A stretch of DNA of 64,000 nucleotides from Devosia yakushimensis (GCF_030159855.1 NZ_BSNG01000001.1:1798001-1862000); one strand, 5' to 3'. Positions 17,009 through 26,492 are shown, counted from the first letter of the stretch. Translations and numbers: made by a program. Notes: generated by a model from the letters alone, not told the origin.

Positions 17009-18049
17009 ATGGCCAAGCACGAAGACCTGATTTCCGCGATCGGCAATACGCCGCTGATCCGTCTCAACCGCGTCTCGGCGCTGACTGGCTGCGAAATCTG
17101 GGGCAAGGCGGAATTTCTCAATCCGGGGCAATCGGTCAAGGATCGGGCAGCACTGTTCATCATCCATGATGCGGTGAAATCAGGGGCGCTGAAACCGGGC
17201 GGCACGATTGTCGAGGGTACGGCGGGCAATACCGGCATCGGGCTGACGCTGGTGGCCAATTCGCTGGGCTTCAAATCGGTGATCGTCATTCCCGAGACGC
17301 AAAGCCAGGAAAAGAAGGACGCGCTGCGGCTCTATGGCGCCGAGCTGATCGAGGTTCCGGCCAAGCCCTATAAGGACCCCAATAATTACATCAAGATTTC
17401 GGGGCGGCTGGCCGAAAAGCTCAACAAAGAGCTGCCGGAGGGTGCGATCTGGGCCAACCAGTTCGACAATGTTTCCAATAAGCGCGCACATGTGGAAACC
17501 ACAGGGCCGGAAATCTGGCAGCAGACCAATGGCCGGATTGATGGCTTTATCTGCGCGGTGGGTTCGGGCGGCACGCTAGCCGGGGTGGCCGAGGCGCTGC
17601 GGGCGCGCAGCAAGGATGTGCGGATCGGGCTGGCGGACCCGGAAGGGGCGGCGCTCTACAATTTTTACGCCCATGGGGAGCTCAAATCCTCGGGCAATTC
17701 GATCACCGAGGGCATCGGCCAGGGCCGGATCACGGCCAATCTCGAGGGGCTGACCATCGACAATCCCTACCAGATTTCCGATGCCGAGGCCCTGCCCTAT
17801 GTGTTCGACCTGCTCGAGCATGAGGGCCTGTGCCTGGGTGGATCGAGCGCGATCAACATTGCCGGCGCCGTGCGCATGGCACGCGACCTGGGGCCGGGCA
17901 AGACCATCGTCACCGTGCTCTGCGACTATGGCAACCGCTATCAGTCGAAGCTTTTCAACCCGGAATTCCTGCGCGGCAAGGGCCTGCCCGTGCCGCGCTG
18001 GCTGGAGGAGCGGAAGGGGATCGATATCTCGGGGGTGATTGAGGCTTAG
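17009..18049 (+). CDS. cysK: Cysteine synthase A
   Basis: 346 residues of the PLP-dependent beta family, making L-cysteine from O-acetylserine and sulfide. The PLP lysine is K44 in NPGQSVKDRA, the substrate loop EGTAGNTGIGL is at 69-79, the phosphate-binding GSGGT is near 185, and the C-terminal Ser of GGSSAIN contacts the pyridine ring. It is about 25 residues longer than enterobacterial CysK and has NPGQS in place of the usual NPxxS, a form common in alphaproteobacteria. The ribosome site is weak. No other sulfur-assimilation genes adjoin it. Confidence 0.92.
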   Translation: MAKHEDLISAIGNTPLIRLNRVSALTGCEIWGKAEFLNPGQSVKDRAALFIIHDAVKSGALKPGGTIVEGTAGNTGIGLTLVANSLGFKSVIVIPETQSQEKKDALRLYGAELIEVPAKPYKDPNNYIKISGRLAEKLNKELPEGAIWANQFDNVSNKRAHVETTGPEIWQQTNGRIDGFICAVGSGGTLAGVAEALRARSKDVRIGLADPEGAALYNFYAHGELKSSGNSITEGIGQGRITANLEGLTIDNPYQISDAEALPYVFDLLEHEGLCLGGSSAINIAGAVRMARDLGPGKTIVTVLCDYGNRYQSKLFNPEFLRGKGLPVPRWLEERKGIDISGVIEA

Positions 18050-18137
18050 CGCACTGAACTAAGGGCTCGTTCCTGTCCCAAATCAAGGGCAATACTCACA
18101 CCCTTGGCCTTTGTGGCCCCCATCACCCACCCTCATT

Positions 18138-18158
18138 CCCTCCCCATCAAGGGGAGGG
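18138..18158. repeat. CCCTCCCC/GGGGAGGG hairpin
   Basis: An 8-bp perfect stem with loop ATCAA in the gap between convergent cysK and the 18193 gene. The same motif type occurs at 7263-7282 and 7366-7386. There is no T-run, so a repeat element is more likely than a classical terminator, although it may act as a 3' stabiliser. Confidence 0.6.
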
Positions 18159-18192
18159 AGGCGCAGACTCTAAACACGGCCCATCAGGGGCC

Positions 18193-18894
18193 TTAGTTTG
18201 GTTGTGAGCTGCGGAAGTCCAGGTTGGTTGGCTCCCGCAGATAGCGCAATTGCCTTATGCTGGTCGGCACAGAGCTATCAACCGTTTCCAGCGTAAACTG
18301 ACGGGCCCAGCACCGTCCGTTACCGGCGAGGAAAAAGCCGAAGTGAACACTAACGGCTTCTTCCGGTACGTCGAAAACGATGTTTCGCGTCTGCCAATCC
18401 GAAGTTCCGGTGACTGCTCCGTCGGTCTCCCGGGTATTTAGATTGTCAAATCGCAGGCTGGTTGCCGTCTCGCCGTCAATACGCATGAAAATGGTGCCTC
18501 CGTCTGCAGCATTCTCAGTGCGAATTTCTCCCGTCAGACGGATGCGTTTGCCGATGTAGGGGGCGGCAGCGATGCTCTGCATCAAGGTGCAGAAGTCACT
18601 GGCGCTTATGGTTCCGCTATCGAGCCGGCTTTCAATCAGCGCGTTGCCGGTTGCCGGATCCAGACCGGAGCGGTAAAGGCGGGGCTTGCTGCCGGAGCGC
18701 ATCCATCCCTGCGGCAGCGACAACGACGGTTCGGTATTGGCCTCGATCCTGGCACTCAGAATGTTCCAGTCCGACACGCCGAATTGCCGAGCGACCAGTT
18801 CCAGACAATCGCTGTGGGAGAGTTCGATACTGCGTTCGGCTAGAGCCTTGCGCAGCAGTTTGGCCATGAGTTTGGCGTCCATGAACGTGTGCAT
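18193..18894 (-). CDS. Two-domain hypothetical protein
   Basis: About 233 residues. The N-terminal ~50 residues (DAKLMAKLLRKALAERSIELSHSDCLELVARQFGVSDWNIL) match the short helical module found at the N-terminus of a group of glyoxalase-superfamily-like proteins in proteobacteria, with the characteristic sequence H-S-x-x-L-E-x-x-A-x-x-x-G-x-x-x-W-N. The C-terminal part is a beta-rich domain (strand pattern LTGEIRTENAADGGTIFMRIDG) resembling a carbohydrate- or ligand-binding jelly roll. Start chosen at ATG 18894 with AGAAGG upstream. Function unknown. Confidence 0.6.
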   Translation of the reverse strand: MHTFMDAKLMAKLLRKALAERSIELSHSDCLELVARQFGVSDWNILSARIEANTEPSLSLPQGWMRSGSKPRLYRSGLDPATGNALIESRLDSGTISASDFCTLMQSIAAAPYIGKRIRLTGEIRTENAADGGTIFMRIDGETATSLRFDNLNTRETDGAVTGTSDWQTRNIVFDVPEEAVSVHFGFFLAGNGRCWARQFTLETVDSSVPTSIRQLRYLREPTNLDFRSSQPN

Positions 18895-19131
18895 GGTTCG
18901 ATCCTTCTCGTTGGGCAAATCTTAGGTCAGTGCTCGCATTGCTGACGGCTTGCCCAAACAAGGGGTCAAACCAGTCTTGTCATTCGTGCATTCACCGTCC
19001 CTTGTGGGTGCGAGCGGCAGGCTACACTGGCCAAGGACCGAGAATAGGCACCTGCTGGACCTTGTCAACCGCGCCATTGTCCAATGCTGCCCGGCTGATA
19101 CACTGCCCGGCCACGAGTCCGGGCGGGTCCA

Positions 19132-20583
19132 TTGGTCGGCATTGAATATATTCTGCGCATCATCATCGCCGATCTGCATATTTTTGCGGCCATAACGGCG
19201 GCGATCTATCTGCTGGCGCTGGTCTGTGCCATTCGGGAAATCATGAATTCGCGGACGTCGCAGGGCTCGATTGCCTGGCTGCTGTCGCTGGCCGCCCTGC
19301 CCTTTCCGACGGCATTTTTGTATCTGATCTTCGGGTGGAAGGCGTTTGACGACTATGCCACCGACCGCATCCGCAATGGCCGTGCCGCGCGCCCGTTGCG
19401 GGCCAAGGATTTGGCGCTGATCGACCAGGAAACCAGCCATCTCTGGCCGGTGCAGACCAAGGTGTCGGAGGTGCCGTTTCTCACCGGCAATGATGTGGAA
19501 TTGCTGGTGGACGGGCGGGCGACGTTCGATTCCATCTTCGAGGGCATTGCCAAGGCCAAGGACTATCTGCTGGTGCAGTTCTATATCGTGCGCGACGACG
19601 CGTTGGGTCAGGAACTGGCGGAGCGGCTGGTCGAGCGGGCGCGGGCCGGGGTGAAAGTCTATCTGCTCTATGACGATGTAGGCAGCACGGGCATGCCCAA
19701 GCGCTATCGCACGCAATTGCGCGAGGCGGGGATCAAGGTGGCCGGGTTCAACCAGCGCCATAAATTCCTGCGCTTTTACGGGCCGACGCGGATCAATTAT
19801 CGCAACCATCGCAAGATCGTGGTGGTGGACGGCGAGCATGCCTGGGTCGGCGGGCACAATGTAGGGGTCGAATATCTGGGGCTGGACCCCAAATTCGGCC
19901 GCTGGCGCGATACCCATGTGCGGGTGTCGGGGCCGGCAGCGCTGGGCTGCGCGCTATTGTTCCGCGAGGACTGGCAATGGGCGACGGGCGAGGTGCTGCC
20001 CTCGGCCCCGCCGGAAACGGTGGCAACGCCGGGCGATCAATCGGTGCTGGTGATGGGCAGCGGGCCGGCCGACAAGCTGGAAGAATGCGCCATTGCCTAT
20101 ACCGACCTGATCGGGCGTGCGCGGGAGCGGCTGTGGATCGTCAGCCCCTATTTCGTGCCGGATACCGATATCCGCACGGCGCTGTTCGCCGCGCAATTGC
20201 GCGGGGTGGATGTGCGGGTGATGCTGCCGGACGAACCGGACCACAAGCTGGTCTGGCTGGCCAGCATTGCCCATGCCGATGCGATGATCGAGCACGGCAT
20301 ATCGGTCTATCGCTATACTGACGGCTTCCTGCACCAGAAGGTGGTGTTGATGGATGACCAGATCGCGACGGTCGGCAGCGTCAATTTCGACAACCGCTCC
20401 TTTGCCATCAATTTCGAAATCACGCTGTGGTTCACCGACCGCAAGGCGATCGACGGGGTGGAAGCCATGCTGGTGGAGGATTTCAAGAGCTGCCGGCAGG
20501 TGGGGCTGGAGGAAGCCAAGTCCCGCTCCTGGTATATGCGGTTCCTGACCCAGGCGGCGCGGCTATTGTCGCCGGTGCTTTAG
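19132..20583 (+). CDS. cls: Cardiolipin synthase (phospholipase D family)
   Basis: 483 residues: two N-terminal membrane helices (about 8-26 and 40-60), then two phospholipase D domains. The paired HKD motifs are HRKIVVVDGEHAWVGGHN (about residue 225) and HQKVVLMDDQIATVGSVNFD (about 403). It joins two phosphatidylglycerols, or PG with PE, at the inner membrane. The start is TTG 19132, with a G-rich stretch upstream; no ATG gives both membrane helices. Its stop is 1 nt from the stop of the convergent 20585 gene. Confidence 0.93.
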   Translation: MVGIEYILRIIIADLHIFAAITAAIYLLALVCAIREIMNSRTSQGSIAWLLSLAALPFPTAFLYLIFGWKAFDDYATDRIRNGRAARPLRAKDLALIDQETSHLWPVQTKVSEVPFLTGNDVELLVDGRATFDSIFEGIAKAKDYLLVQFYIVRDDALGQELAERLVERARAGVKVYLLYDDVGSTGMPKRYRTQLREAGIKVAGFNQRHKFLRFYGPTRINYRNHRKIVVVDGEHAWVGGHNVGVEYLGLDPKFGRWRDTHVRVSGPAALGCALLFREDWQWATGEVLPSAPPETVATPGDQSVLVMGSGPADKLEECAIAYTDLIGRARERLWIVSPYFVPDTDIRTALFAAQLRGVDVRVMLPDEPDHKLVWLASIAHADAMIEHGISVYRYTDGFLHQKVVLMDDQIATVGSVNFDNRSFAINFEITLWFTDRKAIDGVEAMLVEDFKSCRQVGLEEAKSRSWYMRFLTQAARLLSPVL

Positions 20584-20584
20584 G

Positions 20585-21643
20585 CTAGCGAATGGGCGGG
20601 GCGTAGAGGCGGCCGCCATTGGTCCAGAGGGAGTTCTGCCCGCGCAGGAGGGCGGCGCCGGTTTGGGGGCCGAAATGGCGGTCATAAAGTTCGGCGTAAT
20701 TGCCGACGGCGCGGATGACATCGGCCATGAAGGTCCTTTTGAGGCCGAGCGGCGCGCCGAAATCACCCTCGACACCCAGGATGCGACGCACGGCGGGGGT
20801 TCGGGCGGCGGAGAGGGATTCTATATTGAGGGCAGTGATGCCAACCTCTTCGGCATCGATCAAGGTGAACAGGGTCCAACGGACGATGTTGAACCATTGA
20901 TTGTCGCCCTCGCGCACGACCGGGCCGAGCAATTCCTTGGAGATGCGTTCGGGCAGGATGCGGTGGCTGGCCGGATCGGGCAGGCCGCGGCGGATGGCCT
21001 GCAATTGGCGGCCGGAAGCGGAAATGGCCTGGCAGAGGCCGGCCTGGTAGGCCTGCGAGAGATCGGCCACATCCTCATAGGGAACTTCGGTATAGCTGGC
21101 CTGATTGGCGAAGAAGAATTCCTGCAGGCGGGCCAGATCCTCGCCACCATCGATGACGCAGACGCTGATATCATCCAGCTCGAAGGCCGAGACCACGCCC
21201 AGCGATTGCGGGACCATGAAGGCCTGGCCGTCGAAAAAGGCGGTACCGACATAGCTGGCGCCATAGAGGGTGTCGCGCCGCTCAGTCCAGGGGCCGTTGC
21301 GGGTCAGCACGTCGACGGCGCCGGTTTGTAGCGGGGCGAAGCGGCTGTCCCCACGCAGGGGACGGAATTCGATCAGGTTGGGATCGCCGAAGACAGCGGC
21401 GGCGATGCCGCGGCAGAGATCGACATCGAAGCCCGACCAGCGGCCTTCGGCATCCTGCTGGGCGAAGCCGGGAAGCTGGCTGGTAGCGCCGCAAATGAGG
21501 AAGCCACGATCGCGAACGGTTTGCAAAGTCGACTGAGCCATGACCGGCGCGACGGCAAGCGTCAAGGCGCAGGCAAGGCCCATAGCGGCAGACAGCAATT
21601 GCGCAATAAAACGGGTCAAATCCGGCCGCCTTTCGACGCCCAT
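20585..21643 (-). CDS. Amino-acid ABC transporter substrate-binding protein (AapJ paralog)
   Basis: 352 residues with a signal peptide ending near VAPVMAQS and a family 3 solute-binding fold. The block RGFLICGATSQLPGFAQQDAEGRWSGFDVDLCR and the C-terminal GALLRGQNSLWTNGGRLYAPPIR match the general L-amino-acid binding protein AapJ, and it is clearly homologous to the AapJ encoded at 25476-26492. It is the last gene on the strand after aapJQMP, so the cluster carries binding proteins at both ends. It may supply the same permease with a different specificity. Confidence 0.88.
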   Translation of the reverse strand: MGVERRPDLTRFIAQLLSAAMGLACALTLAVAPVMAQSTLQTVRDRGFLICGATSQLPGFAQQDAEGRWSGFDVDLCRGIAAAVFGDPNLIEFRPLRGDSRFAPLQTGAVDVLTRNGPWTERRDTLYGASYVGTAFFDGQAFMVPQSLGVVSAFELDDISVCVIDGGEDLARLQEFFFANQASYTEVPYEDVADLSQAYQAGLCQAISASGRQLQAIRRGLPDPASHRILPERISKELLGPVVREGDNQWFNIVRWTLFTLIDAEEVGITALNIESLSAARTPAVRRILGVEGDFGAPLGLKRTFMADVIRAVGNYAELYDRHFGPQTGAALLRGQNSLWTNGGRLYAPPIR

Positions 21644-21738
21644 ATTGGCAGGCGCCCCCCGGTGGTCAAGCCACGGAAAGGTGTGCCCTGCCGCTTTTCG
21701 ACAGGGCTTTGCGTGGGGATGATGGCATTCATGGCGCC

Positions 21739-21758
21739 ATTCCCGCCTGCGCGGGAAT
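21739..21758. repeat. ATTCCCGC/GCGGGAAT palindrome
   Basis: A perfect 8-bp stem with loop CTGC, followed by GACGTCGTGGTTGG. It is a further copy of the short palindrome seen in the 1472-1862 array and at 7196 and 7518. It lies between aapP and the second binding-protein gene. Confidence 0.8.
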
Positions 21759-21807
21759 GACGTCGTGGTTGGTGGTGCTGTCCGTGCTGGCCGGTGGGGT
21801 CCCGCCG

Positions 21808-22608
21808 TTAGTGCAGAATCTGGCTGAGGAACAGTTTGGTGCGCTCGTGCTGCGGATTGGAGAAGAAGGTCTCCGGATCGTTCTGCTCGATGATCTGGCC
21901 CTGATCCATGAAGATGACGCGATTGGCCACCTGGCGGGCGAAGCCCATTTCGTGGGTCACGCAGATCATGGTCATGCCGTCTTCGGCCAGGTTGATCATG
22001 ACTTCGAGCACTTCCTTGACCATTTCGGGATCGAGCGCGGAAGTCGGCTCATCGAACAGCATGATCTTGGGCTGCATGCAGAGCGAGCGGGCAATGGCCA
22101 CACGCTGCTGCTGACCGCCCGAAAGCTGGCCGGGGAACTTGTTGGCCTGCTCGGGGATCTTGACCCGCTCCAGATAGTGCATGGCGGTCGCCTCGGCCTC
22201 GGCCTTGGGAATGCCGCGCACCCAGATGGGGGCCAGTGTGAGATTTTGCAGGATGGTGAGGTGGGGGAAGAGATTGAAATGCTGGAACACCATGCCCACT
22301 TCGCGGCGCACTTCATCGATGCGCTTGAGATCGGCGGTCAGTTCGGTGCCATTGACGATGATCTGGCCTTCCTGGTGCTCTTCGAGGCGGTTGATGCAAC
22401 GGATGAGCGTGGATTTGCCGGAGCCCGAGGGGCCGGCAATGACGATGCGTTCGCCGCGCATGACGCGCAGATTGATGTCGCGCAGCACGTGGAAGTCGCC
22501 ATACCATTTGTGCATGCCGATCACGTCGATGGCCACATCGGTGGATGACACGGTCATCTGCGAAGTGTCAATGGTGCGCTCGACGGTGGTTTCGGAAACT
22601 TGGCTCAT
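21808..22608 (-). CDS. aapP: General L-amino-acid ABC transporter ATP-binding protein
   Basis: 266 residues. Walker A GPSGSGKST is at 59-67, the Q-loop lies in VFQHFNLFPHL, the signature LSGGQQQRVAIARSL precedes Walker B IMLFDEPTSALDPE, and the switch His is in CVTHEMGFA. This is the polar-amino-acid ATPase type. It energises the AapQM channel. Start chosen at ATG 22608, 4 nt after aapM ends, with AGAGG upstream; a longer frame to 22710 overlaps aapM and is a shadow. Confidence 0.95.
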   Translation of the reverse strand: MSQVSETTVERTIDTSQMTVSSTDVAIDVIGMHKWYGDFHVLRDINLRVMRGERIVIAGPSGSGKSTLIRCINRLEEHQEGQIIVNGTELTADLKRIDEVRREVGMVFQHFNLFPHLTILQNLTLAPIWVRGIPKAEAEATAMHYLERVKIPEQANKFPGQLSGGQQQRVAIARSLCMQPKIMLFDEPTSALDPEMVKEVLEVMINLAEDGMTMICVTHEMGFARQVANRVIFMDQGQIIEQNDPETFFSNPQHERTKLFLSQILH

Positions 22609-22612
22609 GATC

Positions 22613-23740
22613 TTACCTCTTGTGCCCGGTATCCAGCCGCCGCTCCATCCAGAGCGAATAGCGGGACATGGCGAAACAGAAAATCCAGAAGACGGCTGCT
22701 GCAAAGACATAGCCGGTCACCGCCTGGGTGGGGGATGACCAATTGATGTCGGAGCTGGCCGATTGCACGGTATTGAGCAGGTCGAAAATGCCGACAATGG
22801 ACACGAGCGAGGTGTCCTTGAACAGGGCGATGAAGTTGTTGACGATGCCCGGGATCACATGCTTCAGCGCCTGGGGCAGGATGATGAAATAGGTGCGCTT
22901 CCAATAGCCCAGGCCAAGGGATGCCCCCGCCTCATACTGGCCGCGTGGCAAGGCTTGCAGGCCCCCGCGCACGGTTTCGGCGAGATAGGCGGACGAGAAC
23001 AGGGTGACGCCGACCAAGGCCCGCAAGAGCTTATCGACCGTGGTGCCCGTGGGCATGAAGAGCGGTAGCATGATCGAGGCCATGAACAGCACGGTGATCA
23101 GCGGCACGGCGCGCCACAGCTCGATGAACATGACGCTGAGCGTCTTGATGATCGGCAGTTTGGACTGGCGGCCGAGGGCCAGGAGGATGCCGATGGGAAT
23201 CGAGCAGATGATGCCGACCAGCGAGATGATCAGGGTGACCAGGAGCCCTCCCCATTGCTCGGTGGGCACATGGCGCATGCCGAAGACGCCGCCATTGAGC
23301 AGGTAGAAGGTCACCACCGGGAAGACGACGAAGAACAGCAAGGCATTGATGCGCTTGAACGGCGCCGAGGGGATGAGCAGCGGGATGATGAGCGCCGCCC
23401 CCATGATGAAGACGATATTGGGCCGCCAATACTGATCGATGGGGTAGAAGCCATAGATGAAGAAATTGAAGCGGGCATAGATATAGGCCCAGCAGGCCCC
23501 TGCCCCTTCGGCGCGGCATTCCTCGACGGTGCCGCCGGGCATGACCGCATGGCCGATCAGGAAATTATAGATCGGCGGGATGGCCCAGAGCAGGAAGAGC
23601 AGGCCCAGAATGGTCAGCAGCGCATCGGAAGGCGATGCGAAAAGGCTGCGGCGAAGCCAGGCGATGGGGCCGTCGGTGCCGCGCGGCGGCTGACGGGCTT
23701 CGACCATTTCCTGGCGGATGAAGACGTGATCCATGGCCAT
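22613..23740 (-). CDS. aapM: General L-amino-acid ABC transporter permease AapM
   Basis: 375 residues with about eight membrane helices and the conserved permease (EAA) loop SAYLAETVRGGLQALPRGQYEAGASLGL, where the ATPase docks. The N-terminal third has the extra helices typical of AapM (YNFLIGHAVMPGGTVEECRAEG...CWAYIYAR). Start at ATG 23740, or at ATG 23734 two codons later. It is 3 nt from the end of aapQ, so the two are translated together. Confidence 0.93.
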   Translation of the reverse strand: MAMDHVFIRQEMVEARQPPRGTDGPIAWLRRSLFASPSDALLTILGLLFLLWAIPPIYNFLIGHAVMPGGTVEECRAEGAGACWAYIYARFNFFIYGFYPIDQYWRPNIVFIMGAALIIPLLIPSAPFKRINALLFFVVFPVVTFYLLNGGVFGMRHVPTEQWGGLLVTLIISLVGIICSIPIGILLALGRQSKLPIIKTLSVMFIELWRAVPLITVLFMASIMLPLFMPTGTTVDKLLRALVGVTLFSSAYLAETVRGGLQALPRGQYEAGASLGLGYWKRTYFIILPQALKHVIPGIVNNFIALFKDTSLVSIVGIFDLLNTVQSASSDINWSSPTQAVTGYVFAAAVFWIFCFAMSRYSLWMERRLDTGHKR

Positions 23741-23743
23741 GTT

Positions 23744-25282
23744 CTAGCGCTCCACCATGGCCACGCGGCCATTGTACCAATTCATGAAGGCTGAGGTCAG
23801 CAGCGAGAAGGTGAGGTAGACCGCCATGGTGAGGGCGATAACCTCGATGGCCTTGCCGGTCTGATTGAGCGTGGTGCCGGTAAACACGTTGACCAGCTCG
23901 GGATAGCCGATAGCCGCGCCAAGGGACGAATTCTTGGTGAGGTTGAGATATTGGCTAGTGAGCGGTGGCACGATGACGCGCATGGCCTGGGGCACGATGA
24001 CCAGCCGCAGCCGGTCGCCTTCCTTGAGGCCCAGGGACTGGGCCGCTTCGGTCTGGCCCTTGTTGACCGAGCGGATGCCGCCGCGGACATTTTCGGCGAT
24101 GAAAGCGGCGGTATAGACGGTGAGGCCGAAGACCAGGGCCACCAGTTCGGGCGGCAATTGCACGCCACCCTTGAAGTTGAAGCGTTCGAGCACCGGCACT
24201 TCAAAGGCCAGCTGCGCGCCGGTGACGATATAGACCAGTGCCGGAATGCCGGCGGCAATCAGGATCAGCAGGGCAATGGGGAAGCGGCCTTCGCTGGGCG
24301 GGCGATTGCGCGTGCCTTCGAGCAGAATCCAGCCCATGACAACGCCGGCAATGGCTGCGCCGATATCGATGGCGGCGGTGTGCCAGACGGGGAACATGGC
24401 CCGCAGCAGGGTGGCGAGAATGACGAAGGTGAGTGCGAAAGCCACGATCGCTCGGGCGTAAGGCGCGAAACGGGAGAGCGAAGCGGCGGCGACGATGACC
24501 GCAGCGGCCCAGATGAGCGGGGAAGCATTGGCCAGAGCGGGCACGTATTGGGCCAGGAGGGAAAAGGCCAGGGCCGCAACCAGAAAGGATACGACGGCAT
24601 CGGCGATTTTTGCGGCCTGGACCACGCGGGGCGGGTAACGGCCGGTCGCGGTGCGCACGCGGGTTGCCCAGATGCCGACGGCAATGGCCGCGATGAGACT
24701 GAGCACGATGGCCACGAGCACCCAGGTGAATTCGGCATCGGGCATGGGCCGGGGCACCATGAGGCCGCGCTGGTTGATGAAAATCTCCAGCGGCAACTCG
24801 AACGATGCGCGGACGGCCGGCATGGCCTTGAGCACGGCGAAGTACCAGAAGAAGAGCTGCAATAGCAGCGGGATATTGCGGATGGTCTCGATATAGACGG
24901 TGGCGACGCGGGCGATCAGCCAATTGGAGGACAGGCGCGCTATACCCAGGGCAAAGCCGAGCAGCGTCGCGAAGAAAATGCCTATGACCGCGACCAGCAG
25001 CGTATTGAGCAGACCGGCGAGAAATGCCTGCCAGTAGAATGACGTCCGGCTCCAGGGGAAAAGCGTGAAGCTGATGTCGAAGCCCGCGGTGCGGAACAGG
25101 AAATCGAAACCGGTCGTCTTGTTTTGCGCCGCCAGATTCTGGGCGGTGTTGACGATGATCCAGTAAAAGAAGGCGACGACCAGCCCGCCGACGATGATCT
25201 GGTAGAGAATACCACGGACCACCGGGTCATTCAGCAGCGAGGTGCGCGGGGCGCTGCTACCGATATTATCTTGCACGGCCAT
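23744..25282 (-). CDS. aapQ: General L-amino-acid ABC transporter permease AapQ, enlarged
   Basis: 512 residues, about 110 more than the roughly 400 usual for AapQ. The N-terminal part (1-210) and C-terminal part (330-512, with the EAA loop ENVRGGIRSVNKGQTEAAQSLGL) follow the family plan. The extra material falls at about 217-330 and contains further hydrophobic helices (VVSFLVAALAFSLLA, LIWAAAVIVAAASL, AIVAFALTFVILATLL, DIGAAIAGVVMGWILLEG). It is read in frame with no stop. Start at ATG 25282. It follows aapJ after a 193-nt gap that contains a terminator-like hairpin. Confidence 0.92.
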   Translation of the reverse strand: MAVQDNIGSSAPRTSLLNDPVVRGILYQIIVGGLVVAFFYWIIVNTAQNLAAQNKTTGFDFLFRTAGFDISFTLFPWSRTSFYWQAFLAGLLNTLLVAVIGIFFATLLGFALGIARLSSNWLIARVATVYIETIRNIPLLLQLFFWYFAVLKAMPAVRASFELPLEIFINQRGLMVPRPMPDAEFTWVLVAIVLSLIAAIAVGIWATRVRTATGRYPPRVVQAAKIADAVVSFLVAALAFSLLAQYVPALANASPLIWAAAVIVAAASLSRFAPYARAIVAFALTFVILATLLRAMFPVWHTAAIDIGAAIAGVVMGWILLEGTRNRPPSEGRFPIALLILIAAGIPALVYIVTGAQLAFEVPVLERFNFKGGVQLPPELVALVFGLTVYTAAFIAENVRGGIRSVNKGQTEAAQSLGLKEGDRLRLVIVPQAMRVIVPPLTSQYLNLTKNSSLGAAIGYPELVNVFTGTTLNQTGKAIEVIALTMAVYLTFSLLTSAFMNWYNGRVAMVER

Positions 25283-25434
25283 GGGGCATGCATTCCTTTG
25301 CTGTGAACCGTGGCGCCGCTGCGAACGGAGCATCGATCGGACATGGCTTCGCCATCGCTGGGATCAACAAATCCCGCCGCCACCAGCCCGGCTGGTGATG
25401 TTCGATGTTCGAGGTCGCCGGTTCAAAACCAAAA

Positions 25435-25461
25435 CCGGCGCTCCCTTTGGAGGAGCGCCGG
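25435..25461 (-). terminator. Hairpin with T-rich tail between aapJ and aapQ
   Basis: On the minus strand CCGGCGCTCC-tccaaag-GGAGCGCCGG forms a perfect 10-bp stem, followed by TTTTGGTTTTG. It starts 14 nt after the aapJ stop. Such a structure would stop part of the transcription and protect the aapJ message, giving more binding protein than permease. A palindrome CACCAGCC-c-GGCTGGTG lies nearby at 25381-25397. Confidence 0.75.
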
Positions 25462-25475
25462 GCTTGCGGTTGCGA

Positions 25476-26492
25476 CTAGCGGATCGGCGGAGCGTATTGC
25501 AGACCGCCATTGGTCCACAGCGCGTTCAGGCCGCGTTCCAGCCCGATATCGGTCGAGGGACCGACATTGCGCTCGAAGGCTTCGCCATAGTTACCGACCA
25601 GCTTGATGATCTGGTAAGCCCAGTCCTTGGTCAGCCCAATCGGGGCGCCGAAATCGCCTTCAACGCCGAGCAGGCGCTTGACGGCCGGATTGTCGGAACC
25701 AAGCATTTCATCGACATTGGCGGAGGTTACGCCCAGCTCTTCAGCTTCGAGCAGAGCATAATAGGCCCAGCGATTGATCTTGAACCACAGATCGTCGCCC
25801 TGACGGACCACGGGGCCCAGGGGCTCCTTGGAGATGATTTCGGGCAGGATTTCGTGATCATCCGGCACGGCGAACTTGGAGCGTTCGGCAGCCAGGGCCG
25901 AGGCGTCGGTGGTGTAGACGTCGCAGCGGCCATCTTCATAGGCCTTCACCACTTCGTCCTGGTCCACGAAGACGACGGTGTTGAATTCGAGATTGTTGGC
26001 GGCGAAATAGTCGGCGGCGTTCAGCTCGGTCGTGGTGCCCGACTCGATGCAGATAGCGGCGCCGCTGAGATCGAGGGCGGATTCGATGCCATCGGCCTTG
26101 CGGACCATGAAGCCCTGGCCGTCATAATACATGGTGCCGACGAAGCTGATGCCCAGATCGGTATCTCGGCTCATGGTCCAGGTGGTAGTGCGCGAGAGAA
26201 TGTCGATTTCACCAGCGGAGAGCGCGGCGAAACGTTCCTGGGACGTCAGCGGCGTGTAGCGGACGGAATCGGCATTGTTGAAGACGGCGGCAGCCACTGC
26301 ACGGCAGAAGTCGACTTCGAGGCCGGCCCACACATTGTTGGCATCGGGAGCGGAGAAGCCGGCGACGCCGCCGGTGACGCCGCATTGAATATAACCTTTT
26401 GCCTTTACGTCGCTGAGCGTATCAGCGTGCGCAGCCGTCGCGCCGAGGCCCAGAGAGGCCGCAAGAGCGATCGTTACGAGCGTTTTTTGCAT
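25476..26492 (-). CDS. aapJ: General L-amino-acid-binding periplasmic protein
   Basis: 338 residues with a signal peptide (MQKTLVTIALAASLGLGATAAHA) and the family 3 solute-binding fold. Landmarks are KGYIQCGVTGGVAGFSAPDANNVW near the N-terminus, LSRTTTWTMSRDTDLGI, and the C-terminal GLNALWTNGGLQYAPPIR shared with AapJ/BztA. It binds a broad range of L-amino acids for AapQMP. Start chosen at ATG 26492 with AAAGG 9 nt upstream; the frame before it lacks a signal peptide. First gene of the aap operon, divergent from metC. Confidence 0.95.
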   Translation of the reverse strand: MQKTLVTIALAASLGLGATAAHADTLSDVKAKGYIQCGVTGGVAGFSAPDANNVWAGLEVDFCRAVAAAVFNNADSVRYTPLTSQERFAALSAGEIDILSRTTTWTMSRDTDLGISFVGTMYYDGQGFMVRKADGIESALDLSGAAICIESGTTTELNAADYFAANNLEFNTVVFVDQDEVVKAYEDGRCDVYTTDASALAAERSKFAVPDDHEILPEIISKEPLGPVVRQGDDLWFKINRWAYYALLEAEELGVTSANVDEMLGSDNPAVKRLLGVEGDFGAPIGLTKDWAYQIIKLVGNYGEAFERNVGPSTDIGLERGLNALWTNGGLQYAPPIR

